DNA of 64,000 nt from positions 142,223 through 206,222 of the forward strand of contig LADP01000003.1 in the NCBI GenBank assembly GCA_000961575.1. The letters are read 5' to 3'. Position 1 is the first letter of the stretch. Every line of letters begins with the position of its first letter. Source of the DNA: Peptococcaceae bacterium BRH_c8a (GTDB taxonomy: Bacteria; Bacillota; Desulfotomaculia; Desulfotomaculales; Desulfallaceae). A model generated the notes under the pieces. The model was not told the origin of the DNA and ran no database searches. It saw nothing but the letters and a program-made list of their open reading frames with translations. This document shows, piece after piece, positions 35,906 to 44,514 of this stretch. A program made the translations under genes and the position numbers.

Positions 35906-36382
35906 TTAATCGGCAATAGCATTGAGAATATCCAAAAATTTCTCAATGCTTTCTTTTATTTGTTTTGATGTAGATTCCATATTATTAATTAGTCTTTCCA
36001 TCTTGCTCCATTCAAGTTCAAAACCATACAGGTTACGAAAGCGGTGCCGAAAACTCAGATACTCTTGTATTTGTGCCGCCAGTGGAGCATCTATAACTGC
36101 AGGTCTTTTATAAGGAATGTCAAGGGTCATCTGCTCCAATAGCTGCCTGTGCCAACCTTCGTTCTTGGGAACTGTTTGGTCTATATCCCTGGCAACACTG
36201 ATAAATATTTTTTCTATTCCGGAATAAAAGTCGTGTAAAATAGAAGCAATTGCCCTAACTCTTATGTTATCAATTTTAAGTTCCTTCATCCTGATTGTCG
36301 TTTTTAGTTCTTCCACTAGTGTCTCAAGGTTTAATAGTTCCCTGCGTATCCTAACCTCCAGTAAAACCAAACCCGGGGTCAC
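35906..36382 (-). CDS. HepT-like HEPN domain protein, possible inactive toxin
   Basis: This 158-residue all-helical protein overlaps by 4 bases the preceding nucleotidyltransferase gene, the hallmark of HEPN/MNT toxin-antitoxin pairs. The family's RNase motif is usually FRHxxRHxYG, giving R-x4-H. Here it reads FRHRFRNLYGFELEW, with Asn where the catalytic His is expected. The toxin may therefore be inactive, or use another residue. In the known pair, MntA AMPylates HepT near this motif. Confidence 0.82.
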   Translation of the reverse strand: MTPGLVLLEVRIRRELLNLETLVEELKTTIRMKELKIDNIRVRAIASILHDFYSGIEKIFISVARDIDQTVPKNEGWHRQLLEQMTLDIPYKRPAVIDAPLAAQIQEYLSFRHRFRNLYGFELEWSKMERLINNMESTSKQIKESIEKFLDILNAIAD

Positions 36383-36744
36383 AATTCAACACCCCCTTTT
36401 TGGATATATTCCCGCACTTCCGGTTCAATATTTTCCAGTTCCACCAGGTCAAAGTCAAAAGGCACCAGGATGTCCATTACTTCAGAATATAGCTTCCAAA
36501 AATTCACTTGATTATTCAAGCCGGAAACAGCTATATCAATGTCTGAGTGCTCCATAAAATTTTCTTCCCGGAGTAAAGATCCAAAAAGAAAAACTTTACA
36601 ATTATAAGTATGCTTAAGGTGAGCAGCAGCCTGTCTCACCTTGTTGTTGGCCAGCTTGTACCGCAGGGCCAGTTGTCGTTCTTCCTCTTTTTTGTAATTG
36701 CGCCAACCAGACCGGTATTCGGCTAGCTTTTTGGGAGTAATCAA
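36379..36744 (-). CDS. MNT-type nucleotidyltransferase antitoxin
   Basis: This 121-residue minimal nucleotidyltransferase has the signature LFGSLLREENFMEHSDIDIAV, with the GS and DxD metal motif and a third acidic residue in FDFDLVEL. It is the antitoxin of HEPN/MNT pairs, transferring AMP groups to the toxin. It is the upstream gene and ends inside the start of the HEPN gene. Confidence 0.85.
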   Translation of the reverse strand: MITPKKLAEYRSGWRNYKKEEERQLALRYKLANNKVRQAAAHLKHTYNCKVFLFGSLLREENFMEHSDIDIAVSGLNNQVNFWKLYSEVMDILVPFDFDLVELENIEPEVREYIQKGGVEL

Positions 36745-36838
36745 ATAAACACTTCCAATTTAAAACATTATTGTAAATTCATTATACTTGAAATTGATTA
36801 GTATAACAATGGCGGATCGAATCATGCTTTTGTGTTTT

Positions 36839-37609
36839 CTACAGCCCTGACAGACTCATATACCAAGTGATAATTCGTTGCCCGTAGAAGACGGCAACTA
36901 GTGCGCCCAGGGCCAGGTACGGGCCGAAGGGAACGGCGTCTTTGCGGCCCTTAATTTTGGTGACCAGCAGTAAAATGCCGGCTATGCCGCCGATCAAGAA
37001 CGACAGGAACAGGGCGACGGCTACACCCTGCCAGCCCAGAAAAAGGCCCATCACCGCGCTTAATTTGATATCGCCGCCCCCCATGCCGCCCTTAGACACA
37101 ACAGCTATGGCCAGCAGCAACAAACCGGCGGCAAAAAATCCTATCAACCCGCTGATTAGATCACTGATTGAGGTTAAAAATATGAGCGGTAAACCCAAAA
37201 TTGTACCCACCACCAGTATTTCGTCCGGGATAATCCGGTGGTGGATGTCAACTACCGATACCGAGACCAGCACCGCCAGGAATACCCACATAGAAGCGGT
37301 ATGCCAACTTATGCCCCAAGTGATGTAGGCGGCCAGGAAAAGCAATGCCGTTATAAGTTCCACCAAAGGGTACTGGGCAGAGATTTGGCTACCACAGTGC
37401 CGGCAACGCCCCCGCAGGAATACGTAACTGAGTATGGGTACTAAATCCAGTACACCAAGCTTGTTGCCACACCCCGGGCAGTGGGAGGGCTTGTACACCA
37501 CCGACTCCTCCCGCGGCAGGCGATAGATGCAAACGTTTAGAAAACTGCCGATACAGGCGCCCAGCAGAAAAACAAATATTTCGTTTAGGTAGGCCATAGC
37601 TAAAATCAA
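36839..37609 (-). CDS. pilD: Prepilin peptidase / N-methyltransferase
   Basis: This 256-residue polytopic membrane enzyme has the N-terminal methyltransferase domain with two CxxC pairs (CPGCGNKLG and CRHCGSQIS). The two catalytic Asp are seen in VVDIHHRIIPDEI and GMGGGDIKL. It cleaves and methylates type IV prepilins. The two minor-pilin operons and the major-pilin copies in this window are its likely substrates. It stands alone rather than in a pil operon. Confidence 0.94.
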   Translation of the reverse strand: MILAMAYLNEIFVFLLGACIGSFLNVCIYRLPREESVVYKPSHCPGCGNKLGVLDLVPILSYVFLRGRCRHCGSQISAQYPLVELITALLFLAAYITWGISWHTASMWVFLAVLVSVSVVDIHHRIIPDEILVVGTILGLPLIFLTSISDLISGLIGFFAAGLLLLAIAVVSKGGMGGGDIKLSAVMGLFLGWQGVAVALFLSFLIGGIAGILLLVTKIKGRKDAVPFGPYLALGALVAVFYGQRIITWYMSLSGL

Positions 37610-37680
37610 ACCCTCTTTGCTAAACTTGTCTAAGATTATATTTCAATCGGTTAAATATCTACTTAAAAAGCCAGACCGCG

Positions 37681-37811
37681 TGTCATTCTGAATGAAACGA
37701 AGTGCAATGAATAATAAACGAATAACTTTCTGGTTGGGCTTTGGTGCCAGGTGTTGCAAGTTGAAAGCTGCAAAATACGCAACTTTCAACTTGCAACACC
37801 TGGCACCTTAC
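37681..37811. repeat. Composite repeat with 25-bp hairpin (GGTGCCAGGTGTTGC)
   Basis: A half copy of the TCATTCTGAATG repeat is followed by a hairpin with perfect 25-bp arms at 37743-37767 and 37783-37807. Bases 37724-37811 are identical to 41811-41898. Confidence 0.92.
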
Positions 37812-37819
37812 CCGTGTTA

Positions 37820-39214
37820 TTACTCCCCGTGTCCCGTGCCGCCTACTACCAGTTCCCTGATTTTCAGCGTAGGCTGGGCGTCGCTGACCGGCACACCTTG
37901 GCCGTCTTTGCCGCAGGTGCCGATGGTGAATCCCAGGTCGTTGCCCACTGCTTCAACTATATTTAGCACTTCCGGGCCGTTGCCGGTGAGAGTGGCACCG
38001 CGAACCATCGGGCCGACCTCGCCGCCAGTGATTAAAAACCCTTCGGCTACGTCAAAGACAAAATCCCCGGTGGTGGTGTTCACCTGCCCGCCGCCCATCT
38101 TGGTCACCAGCAGGCCGTTACCGGTCTCCCGGATAATCTTTTGCGGGTCTTCGGTGCCGGCGGCAATATAAGTGTTGCCCATGCGCGGAATCGGCTTGTG
38201 CTGGTAGGATTCCCGCCGGCCGTGGCCGTTGGGTTCCACACCCTCCTTCCGGGCGGTAATGCGGTCATACAGGAAATCTTTCAGCACACCGTTTTCAATC
38301 AGCACCACTTTGCGGGACGGCACACCTTCGTCGTCAAAACTGTAAGAGCCGTATTGATCCTGAATGGTAGCGTCATCAACCACGGTAACGCAGTCCGCGG
38401 CTACCTTCTGGCCTATCTTGCCGGCATATACAGACAACCCTTTTTGCACCAAGTCGGCTTCCAAACCGTGGCCGCAGGCTTCGTGCACCATAGTACCCCC
38501 GGCCTCGCCGGCCAGCACCACCGGCATTTTGCCCGCCGGGGCAGGCTTGGCTGTAAGCATCTGCACCGCCCGTTTGGCTGCCGCGGCACCGATCTCCTCG
38601 GGTCGCTTACGTTCCAGCAGTTCAAAGCCGCTGTGGCTGCCCACGGCCTCGTAGCCGGTTTGAATAATTGCCCCTTCGGCTGCGATGGCCTGCACCATCA
38701 GCCGGGTACGCACCCGTTCCTCTTCCACGTATTCGCCATTGCTGTTGGCCATAATAATGTTCTGCACAACGTCGCCGTAGCCCACCATAACCTGCTTAAT
38801 CTTATCCCGGTCTACCGCCCGGGCGGCTTCGTCGGCTGCTTTCACAGCCTTAACCTTATCATCGGTGTTAACCTTATCCGGCATGCGGCCAATGTTAAAG
38901 GTAACCGAAGGCTCAAGTTGCCGCAGCTCCGGGTTAATCTCTCCCTGGCCGCCCGATACGGCATGGCTGACAATACGCGCCGCCTCCACCAGGCCCTCCC
39001 GGCTGAGGTCGTTGGTATAACCGTAGGCAGTGTTGTCACCAGACAGCACCCTAATGCCCGCGCCGTTTTCAATACCGGAATGAATGCGTTCAATCTTTCC
39101 GTCTTCGCAGCCGATGCCGGTGGCCCGCCTATACTCAATAAAAATGTCGGCAAAATCGCCGCCCCTAGACATCGCTTGTTGCAACACTTCTTGAATTACC
39201 GTTTTTTCCACCAC
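37820..39214 (-). CDS. tldD: TldD family metalloprotease
   Basis: The 464-residue protein carries the zinc motif HEACGHGLEAD (HExxxH) that marks the catalytic TldD. The N-terminal GCEDGKIERIHSGIENGAGIRV and C-terminal GEVGPMVRGATLTGNGPEVL match the family. It pairs functionally with TldE at 33598. Length is normal. Confidence 0.94.
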   Translation of the reverse strand: MVEKTVIQEVLQQAMSRGGDFADIFIEYRRATGIGCEDGKIERIHSGIENGAGIRVLSGDNTAYGYTNDLSREGLVEAARIVSHAVSGGQGEINPELRQLEPSVTFNIGRMPDKVNTDDKVKAVKAADEAARAVDRDKIKQVMVGYGDVVQNIIMANSNGEYVEEERVRTRLMVQAIAAEGAIIQTGYEAVGSHSGFELLERKRPEEIGAAAAKRAVQMLTAKPAPAGKMPVVLAGEAGGTMVHEACGHGLEADLVQKGLSVYAGKIGQKVAADCVTVVDDATIQDQYGSYSFDDEGVPSRKVVLIENGVLKDFLYDRITARKEGVEPNGHGRRESYQHKPIPRMGNTYIAAGTEDPQKIIRETGNGLLVTKMGGGQVNTTTGDFVFDVAEGFLITGGEVGPMVRGATLTGNGPEVLNIVEAVGNDLGFTIGTCGKDGQGVPVSDAQPTLKIRELVVGGTGHGE

Positions 39215-39342
39215 TGATATCCACCATCCATTAACATGATAGTTAATAATATTCTTCCCGGTAGTATTATTTATACTTTTACCCAGGATATCCTTGCCAT
39301 ATATAGCTGGGGTGTAAATAATTTTTGTTATCTCTAATCAAT

Positions 39343-39371
39343 TTGACACGTATAAAAACACGTGTTATTAT
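39343..39371 (+). promoter_or_regulatory. hicAB promoter with palindromic operator
   Basis: TTGACA (39343-39348), 17 bases, TATTAT (39366-39371). A perfect palindrome AACACGTGTT (39357-39366) overlaps the -10 start. HicB antitoxins are known to repress their own promoters, so this is the likely binding site. Confidence 0.6.
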
Positions 39372-39397
39372 TTTTTCAGTTTAAGGGGTGAGGTAAG

Positions 39398-39595
39398 TTG
39401 AAATCTTATTCATCAAAAAAAATCATCAGGATGCTTAGAAAAGATGGTTGGTATTATGTGAATTCCGTCGGAGATCACTATCACTTTAAGCACCCTACGA
39501 AAGAAGGAAAAGTTACCGTTACTCACCCCCAGAAAGATTTACCTAAAAAGACCGTCTTAAGCATATTGGCGCAAGCAAAAATTAGTATTGATTAA
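39398..39595 (+). CDS. hicA: HicA family mRNA interferase toxin
   Basis: This 65-residue double-stranded RNA-binding-fold protein has IIRMLRKDGWYYVNSVGDHYHF followed by HPTKEGKVTVTHPQKDLP, split as KVTVTHPQKDLP. His27 in the GDHYHF stretch is the usual catalytic residue. HicA cleaves mRNA. It is followed 31 bases later by hicB. Confidence 0.93.
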   Translation: MKSYSSKKIIRMLRKDGWYYVNSVGDHYHFKHPTKEGKVTVTHPQKDLPKKTVLSILAQAKISID

Positions 39596-39626
39596 TTAAA
39601 CTATCTTCTCTATGGAGGTTAAAAAT

Positions 39627-40034
39627 ATGAAAGATCATTATATATTTCCCGCCATATTTGACTTTGCCGATGACGGGATTTCCATGGAATTTCCTGATTT
39701 GCCCGGATGCCTACCCAGCGCCCACACTGTTGACGATGCAGTAAAAAATGCCAAAGAAGCCTTGGCTTTGCATTTATATAATATGGAGCTTGATAACGAA
39801 ACAATACCCATGCCAACACCCATAGGGCAGCTAAAACCAGAAAAGAACCAGGCTATATTGTTTGTTGAAGTATGGATGCCCCTTTATAGAAGTGCAATAG
39901 AAAACAAAGCCGTAAAGAAAACTTTGACCGTGCCAAAATGGTTAAACGATCTGGCCGAAAAAGAGAATATTAACTTTTCTCATGTGTTACAAGAAGCACT
40001 AAAACGTAATTTGGGGATTAATAATAAAAGTTAA
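39627..40034 (+). CDS. hicB: HicB family antitoxin
   Basis: From the ATG at 39627 (GGAGG 8 bases before) the product is 135 residues. The N-terminal domain IFPAIFDFADDGISMEFPDLPGCLPSA, seen as FPDLPGCLPSAHTVDDA, is typical of HicB. The C-terminal region KTLTVPKWLNDLAEKENIN is a ribbon-helix-helix DNA-binding domain. It binds HicA and represses the operon. Confidence 0.93.
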   Translation: MKDHYIFPAIFDFADDGISMEFPDLPGCLPSAHTVDDAVKNAKEALALHLYNMELDNETIPMPTPIGQLKPEKNQAILFVEVWMPLYRSAIENKAVKKTLTVPKWLNDLAEKENINFSHVLQEALKRNLGINNKS

Positions 40035-41191
40035 AATACCGGGTATTGTTCCTGCCAATCGACTATTTTCGTCTTGATGGGTATAAAATCCTCTATTGGA
40101 TACAGATTCTCCTGGTGATAAATGTAGACGGGTTCATAATCGATACTGCAACCAAAATCCAAGCCCGTAACGCAGGCCGAGCCGTACAGTGCCGCACCGC
40201 CCAGAGCCTGCAGGGAACCACCGGCCAGAATGTTGGCATAGACGGTATAATCCTGGATATCCACATTACCCAGGGCTACCAGGGCCAGCATTCCGGTGGC
40301 CGGTTCCGGCACCAGGTCGCCCGCCACAGTGATACTGCCGGTGGCAAATAACAGCGCCGAACCACAGTAACTACCGCCAATGGTAATGTCACCGTCCACA
40401 AAGTAGATGCCGTCATACGCGGTAACCGGCCCTGAACCTTCACCATCAGGCGCACCGTCGTCCCAGTAGGTACCAAAAGAAGTATCTAAGACATAAACCT
40501 CACCGTAAGCTTCGGCATTAATCCTGTAAACATCCTCATTCGGTTCCGGAAACGGCGGAATAAACAAATAACCGGCCCGTTTAATGCCGCTCCAGGTACC
40601 GGTTATATCACCGCTGGTGTATACCCCACCATTTACCACCGTTGTCTCGGCTAATCTGGCCACCCCGTTGATCAGCAAATCCCCGTCCAGTACCAGGGTG
40701 TCTTCAAGATCCAAGCTTGCCGGAGCGTTGGGCAGCACGGTCAGCCCCCGGAGATAATCACCGGCCTCAAATACCCCTACTGTAGACTGCAATGTCTTTT
40801 GGCCCGCCGATACGCCCTCGCCCGTGCTTTGCCGGCCCACCGATTCTAAATGCAAAGAGGTGCCAATATCCTCGGCGTACTTTTGGGCTTGCACCTCATA
40901 AGAGGCCTGGTCTGCCCATTCCGTGGCTGCAAATACAATTACCGCATCGGTAACCGTACCCGCCATAGGGAAGTTGGCATACCAAAGCGGCTCGCCTTTA
41001 ATCCTGGCCAGCGCAGCCTCTATACCGGCCTCGGCTGCATTAAGCGCATTTAAAAAGTATTCTTCTTTAACCACATTTTGCTGCTGATGCCGGGTCAGTG
41101 TGCCCAGTGTAAATGCAAGCACCAATATAACCAGCATCACCATCAGCACCAGTAACAAAGCATACCCATCCCTGGTTGACAACTTTTGCAT
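40031..41191 (-). CDS. PilX-like minor pilin with long extracellular domain
   Basis: This 386-residue protein starts with a short leader and the long hydrophobic helix RDGYALLLVLMVMLVILVLAF, then AAEAGIEAALARIKGEP, typical of PilX N-domains. The remainder is Gly/Asp-rich with many beta turns and resembles a polymer-forming or beta-helix region. It is the last gene of a four-gene minor pilin operon. Confidence 0.8.
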   Translation of the reverse strand: MQKLSTRDGYALLLVLMVMLVILVLAFTLGTLTRHQQQNVVKEEYFLNALNAAEAGIEAALARIKGEPLWYANFPMAGTVTDAVIVFAATEWADQASYEVQAQKYAEDIGTSLHLESVGRQSTGEGVSAGQKTLQSTVGVFEAGDYLRGLTVLPNAPASLDLEDTLVLDGDLLINGVARLAETTVVNGGVYTSGDITGTWSGIKRAGYLFIPPFPEPNEDVYRINAEAYGEVYVLDTSFGTYWDDGAPDGEGSGPVTAYDGIYFVDGDITIGGSYCGSALLFATGSITVAGDLVPEPATGMLALVALGNVDIQDYTVYANILAGGSLQALGGAALYGSACVTGLDFGCSIDYEPVYIYHQENLYPIEDFIPIKTKIVDWQEQYPVF

Positions 41192-41208
41192 AATTCAACA
41201 GCTCCCGG

Positions 41209-41718
41209 TTAATTTCTTAACCTGACAGTAGTACTAACTTCCCTGCTGCCGCTGCGGCCCTTTTCCCCGGTGAGAGTGACAGTGAGCACCTCGACGCCGG
41301 CACCATCAAGAGCCGACACGACCTGGATCTTGTGCACATACCTAACCACCGGGTTATTGCCCTGCCCGTCAACGGCCCGAATAAGCTGTTTGGCCGACTC
41401 GCTGTCGCCGCTGGTGCTGATGTGATAGCTAATCGTGCGGCCTGTCCCGGTTGATTTAAAAGCCAACCGGCCGCCGTTGGCCTCGGTAAAAGATTTAAAT
41501 TCCGCGGCCATGCGCATCTCCCGAGACAGCCTGTTTAAGCCCACTCTTAAATTTTCCGCCACTTCTGCCCGGTCCCGGTTGGTGTTATACGTGTTCAACC
41601 CGTAGGCCAAAAAGGTATTGATGGTGCCAAACACGATGCCAATTAGCAAAAGGGAGACAATCAATTCCACCAAGGTTACACCTTTTTGGTTTTTAACTGT
41701 GACCTTAATGTATTTCAT
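41209..41718 (-). CDS. PilW-like prepilin
   Basis: This 169-residue prepilin has the class III signal QKGVTLVELIVSLLLIGIVF, with Glu5 of the mature chain, then an N-terminal helix and LNRLSREMRMAAEF typical of PilW/PulJ minor pilins. It is probably cleaved by the prepilin peptidase at 36839. Confidence 0.88.
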   Translation of the reverse strand: MKYIKVTVKNQKGVTLVELIVSLLLIGIVFGTINTFLAYGLNTYNTNRDRAEVAENLRVGLNRLSREMRMAAEFKSFTEANGGRLAFKSTGTGRTISYHISTSGDSESAKQLIRAVDGQGNNPVVRYVHKIQVVSALDGAGVEVLTVTLTGEKGRSGSREVSTTVRLRN

Positions 41719-41756
41719 AGCTTGGCATCCACCTACCCTGAAAAAATGACTTCAGG

Positions 41757-41898
41757 CCTGTCATCCTGAGCGCAGCGAAGGAGCGTACCTGCACCACGAT
41801 AAACGAATATAACTTTCTGGTTGGGCTTTGGTGCCAGGTGTTGCAAGTTGAAAGCTGCAAAATACGCAACTTTCAACTTGCAACACCTGGCACCTTAC
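41757..41898. repeat. Composite repeat, second copy of the 88-bp identical unit
   Basis: Starts with a half TCATCCTGAGCG repeat, then CACGATAAACGAATATAACTT, then the 25-bp-arm hairpin at 41830-41894. Bases 41811-41898 are identical to 37724-37811. It splits the minor pilin operon between pilW and pilV. Confidence 0.92.
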
Positions 41899-41918
41899 CG
41901 GTTCCCAACTTCAAATCT

Positions 41919-42305
41919 TTATCTTCTCGCCCGGGCTCCGGTGACCGAAACGGTTTTTTCACTGCCCGAGCTCGGATCCGGGTAATAAACAATAACCAAG
42001 ATATTCTTTAAACCGCTCATTGCTTGATCTTCCTCCACCTGAACCGCAAAATTAAAAGAACCGAATGGCACGGGAAAACTTTCCCTGTCCATCGGCCCAA
42101 TGTCCTCGTATCGATATGATGTCATCTCTTCCAGTTTACCCTGGGCCAGTTCCAGCGCGGTAAGCCTGTTTGCCGCGCCTTCCGACTGCCTTGCTGAAAA
42201 GATTAATGACAAACTCAGCGGAGCCACTATAATGCTTAACAAAGCAAACGACAACAAAACTCCGACCAAGATATAACCCCGGTTGTTACTCATGTGCATC
42301 ACCAC
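41919..42305 (-). CDS. PilV-like prepilin
   Basis: This 128-residue prepilin has leader NNRGYILVGVLLSFALLSII, where the usual Glu5 is replaced by Gly, and a helix ending RLTALELAQGKLEEM. The pattern LAQGKLEEM is common in PilV/GspI minor pilins. It belongs to the same operon. Confidence 0.82.
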   Translation of the reverse strand: MVMHMSNNRGYILVGVLLSFALLSIIVAPLSLSLIFSARQSEGAANRLTALELAQGKLEEMTSYRYEDIGPMDRESFPVPFGSFNFAVQVEEDQAMSGLKNILVIVYYPDPSSGSEKTVSVTGARARR

Positions 42306-42311
42306 AAAAAA

Positions 42312-42794
42312 TTAATCCCGCCCGGTGGGTGGTGCGTCACTTATTCTGGTACGACCGGTCACCGGAGCAACAATAACATACATATACTTGCCGGACTGCC
42401 GGCTGTTCAAGCTAATATGGCCGCCGGCGGTAGGTGCTCCCCGGGCAGAAAACCTAAGCACGTCGTATTGAAAATTTGTCAGCACCAAATCCACACCGCC
42501 AGGCATAACCACTTCGTGGTATGCTGCCGGCCTTAATTGGTCAACAACCCGATATTTCTCAGAGGCCCGGTAAAAATTAACACGGTAATTCACAGACTCA
42601 TTGACCAACGCGTCCTGCCCCGCCGAACGAATTTCCTGCTGCAGCTGCAGGCAGGCAGACTCAAGCCGGCAGTTAGCCAGGTAATTGCCCATTGCCGGCA
42701 CGGCAATAGCTAAAACAATGCCTAATAAAGCAATCACGACCAACAATTCAATCAGCGAGAAACCAGTGCGTTTATTCGATTCCATATCATACAA
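42312..42794 (-). CDS. GspH/FimT-like pseudopilin
   Basis: This 160-residue protein has the prepilin signal RTGFSLIELLVVIALLGIVL and AIAVPAMGNYLANCRLESAC, then the FimT/GspH-like beta domain with RSAGQDALVNESVNYRV. It is the first gene of the minor pilin operon and is divergent from citrate synthase. Confidence 0.88.
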   Translation of the reverse strand: MYDMESNKRTGFSLIELLVVIALLGIVLAIAVPAMGNYLANCRLESACLQLQQEIRSAGQDALVNESVNYRVNFYRASEKYRVVDQLRPAAYHEVVMPGGVDLVLTNFQYDVLRFSARGAPTAGGHISLNSRQSGKYMYVIVAPVTGRTRISDAPPTGRD

Positions 42795-42913
42795 CCAGTA
42801 CTATATTTTTAAATTATCATAATATTTCAACAACAAGCAAATATTTCCTGCCGAACTTCAAAAAAACTTTACACAATTTAACATAATTATCAATTTGTTG
42901 CCATAACTGCAAT

Positions 42914-42942
42914 TTTACATCCTATCATAATACAGTATTATG
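42914..42942 (+). promoter_or_regulatory. Candidate citrate synthase promoter with palindrome
   Basis: TTTACA (42914), 16 bases, TATTAT (42936-42941). CATAATACAGTATTATG (42926-42942) is a palindrome with perfect 8-bp arms over the -10. This could be an operator, inferred from position only. Confidence 0.5.
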
Positions 42943-43016
42943 AACGCCCGTCAGAAGGATAACCATCAAACAATGTAGTAGTTATTAACACAGAACGTAT
43001 GAAGAGGTGAAAATAC

Positions 43017-44372
43017 ATGTTAAAAGAATATGAATACCGAGTATTAGACAAACTATCCAGCCTGGCCGAAAAGCGCAACGTGCTCGAGGCCGCATTGTTT
43101 GATAAATACCAGGTAAAACGGGGGCTCCGCGATAGTGACGGCCGGGGCGTCCTGGTCGGCTTAACCGAAATCGGCGAGGTACATGCCTACATCGTGGATG
43201 AAAACGATATCATTCCCGTTCCCGGCCGGCTTATGTACCGGGGCTATGACATTAAAGACTTAATCGATGGCTGTCTTAGCGACGACCGTTTTGGTTTTGA
43301 AGAAACTTGCTACCTGCTGCTTTTTGGCGGCTTGCCCAGTAGAAATGAACTCAGCGATTTTGAACAGATCCTGAGTTCCTATCGCGATCTGCCCGAGCAT
43401 TTTGTCCGGGACATGATCTTAACCTCGCCTAGTAACGATATTATGAACCAACTGGCCCGAAGTGTTTTAGCGCTGTATAGTTTTGATAACCGGGCCGATG
43501 ACACTGCCATAAACAATGTATTAAAACAATGTATCAAGCTAATCGCCTGTTTTCCCACGATGGCGGTTTACGGTTACCAGGCTTTTGCCCGTTACTACGC
43601 TAACCAGAGTTTATATATTCACAGCCCGCAAATTGAACTAAGCACCGCGGAAAATATTTTGCACATGCTCAGACCCGATAGCCAATACACCAAACTCGAA
43701 GCAAGGCTATTAGACCTGGCCCTAATCCTGCACGCTGAGCACGGCGGCGGTAACAATTCATCTTTCGTCACCCATGTGGTCACTTCGTCAGGTACAGATA
43801 CCTATTCTTCCACAGCCGCTTCGCTGGGTTCCCTTAAGGGGCCACGGCATGGCGGGGCGAATATTAAAGTGATTCAAATGTTTGATGATATGAAACAAAA
43901 ATTAAGGGATTGGCAAGACGATGAGGAAATCGAAAACCACCTGCTTAAAATAGTTAACAAGCAGGCCTTTGACCACACCGGCCTAATTTACGGTATTGGC
44001 CATGCTGTTTACTCAGTATCCGACCCCAGGGCGGTTATATTTAAGGAACATGTGGCCGAACTGGCCAGGGAAAAGGGTATGCAGGATGAATATAACCTTT
44101 ATAACAAGGTTGAGGAAATTGCACCTAAAGTTGTATCCAAGGGCCATCGACTACAAAGAGGTGTCAGTGCTAATATCGATTTTTATTCCGGTTTTGTTTA
44201 TCGCATGCTGGACATCCCACCGGAATTGTATACGCCTCTCTTTGCCATCTCCAGAATTTCAGGCTGGAGTGCACACAGAATTGAGGAGATTGTCAACGCC
44301 GGTAAAATCATCAGGCCGGCCTACAAGTGCGTGTCGCCAAGGCGCAGTTATACCGCTATGAACATGCGTTAG
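43017..44372 (+). CDS. Citrate synthase (Si-type fold)
   Basis: This 451-residue citrate/methylcitrate synthase has VPGRLMYRGYDIKDLIDG, then the catalytic His in AEHGGGNNSSF and SLKGPRHGGANIKV, and GHAVYSVSDPRA with another active-site His and Arg. It condenses oxaloacetate and acetyl-CoA, supplied with oxaloacetate by the biotin enzymes here. GAGGTG precedes the ATG and a terminator follows. 2-methylcitrate synthase is the alternative. Confidence 0.93.
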   Translation: MLKEYEYRVLDKLSSLAEKRNVLEAALFDKYQVKRGLRDSDGRGVLVGLTEIGEVHAYIVDENDIIPVPGRLMYRGYDIKDLIDGCLSDDRFGFEETCYLLLFGGLPSRNELSDFEQILSSYRDLPEHFVRDMILTSPSNDIMNQLARSVLALYSFDNRADDTAINNVLKQCIKLIACFPTMAVYGYQAFARYYANQSLYIHSPQIELSTAENILHMLRPDSQYTKLEARLLDLALILHAEHGGGNNSSFVTHVVTSSGTDTYSSTAASLGSLKGPRHGGANIKVIQMFDDMKQKLRDWQDDEEIENHLLKIVNKQAFDHTGLIYGIGHAVYSVSDPRAVIFKEHVAELAREKGMQDEYNLYNKVEEIAPKVVSKGHRLQRGVSANIDFYSGFVYRMLDIPPELYTPLFAISRISGWSAHRIEEIVNAGKIIRPAYKCVSPRRSYTAMNMR

Positions 44373-44426
44373 GCCTATCCCCTTCTCCCATGTTTAATGG
44401 TTCCATGACTGTTTTCTCAAAAAAGA

Positions 44427-44470
44427 CCCCAGGGACTTAGGATTGCTCCTTGTCCGCTGGGGTTTCTTTT
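44427..44470 (+). terminator. Terminator after citrate synthase
   Basis: CCCCAGGGAC pairs with GTCCGCTGGGG (one bulge) and is followed by TTTCTTTT. Confidence 0.85.
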
Positions 44471-44514
44471 TACAGAGGTTCCTGCTATTCGGAAGACTGT
44501 CGATGCCTTATTAA

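Noticed and set aside
38141..39217. 358-residue plus-strand reading frame opposite tldD
   Set aside because: It is the antisense shadow of tldD, with a His-rich low-quality sequence and no ribosome site.
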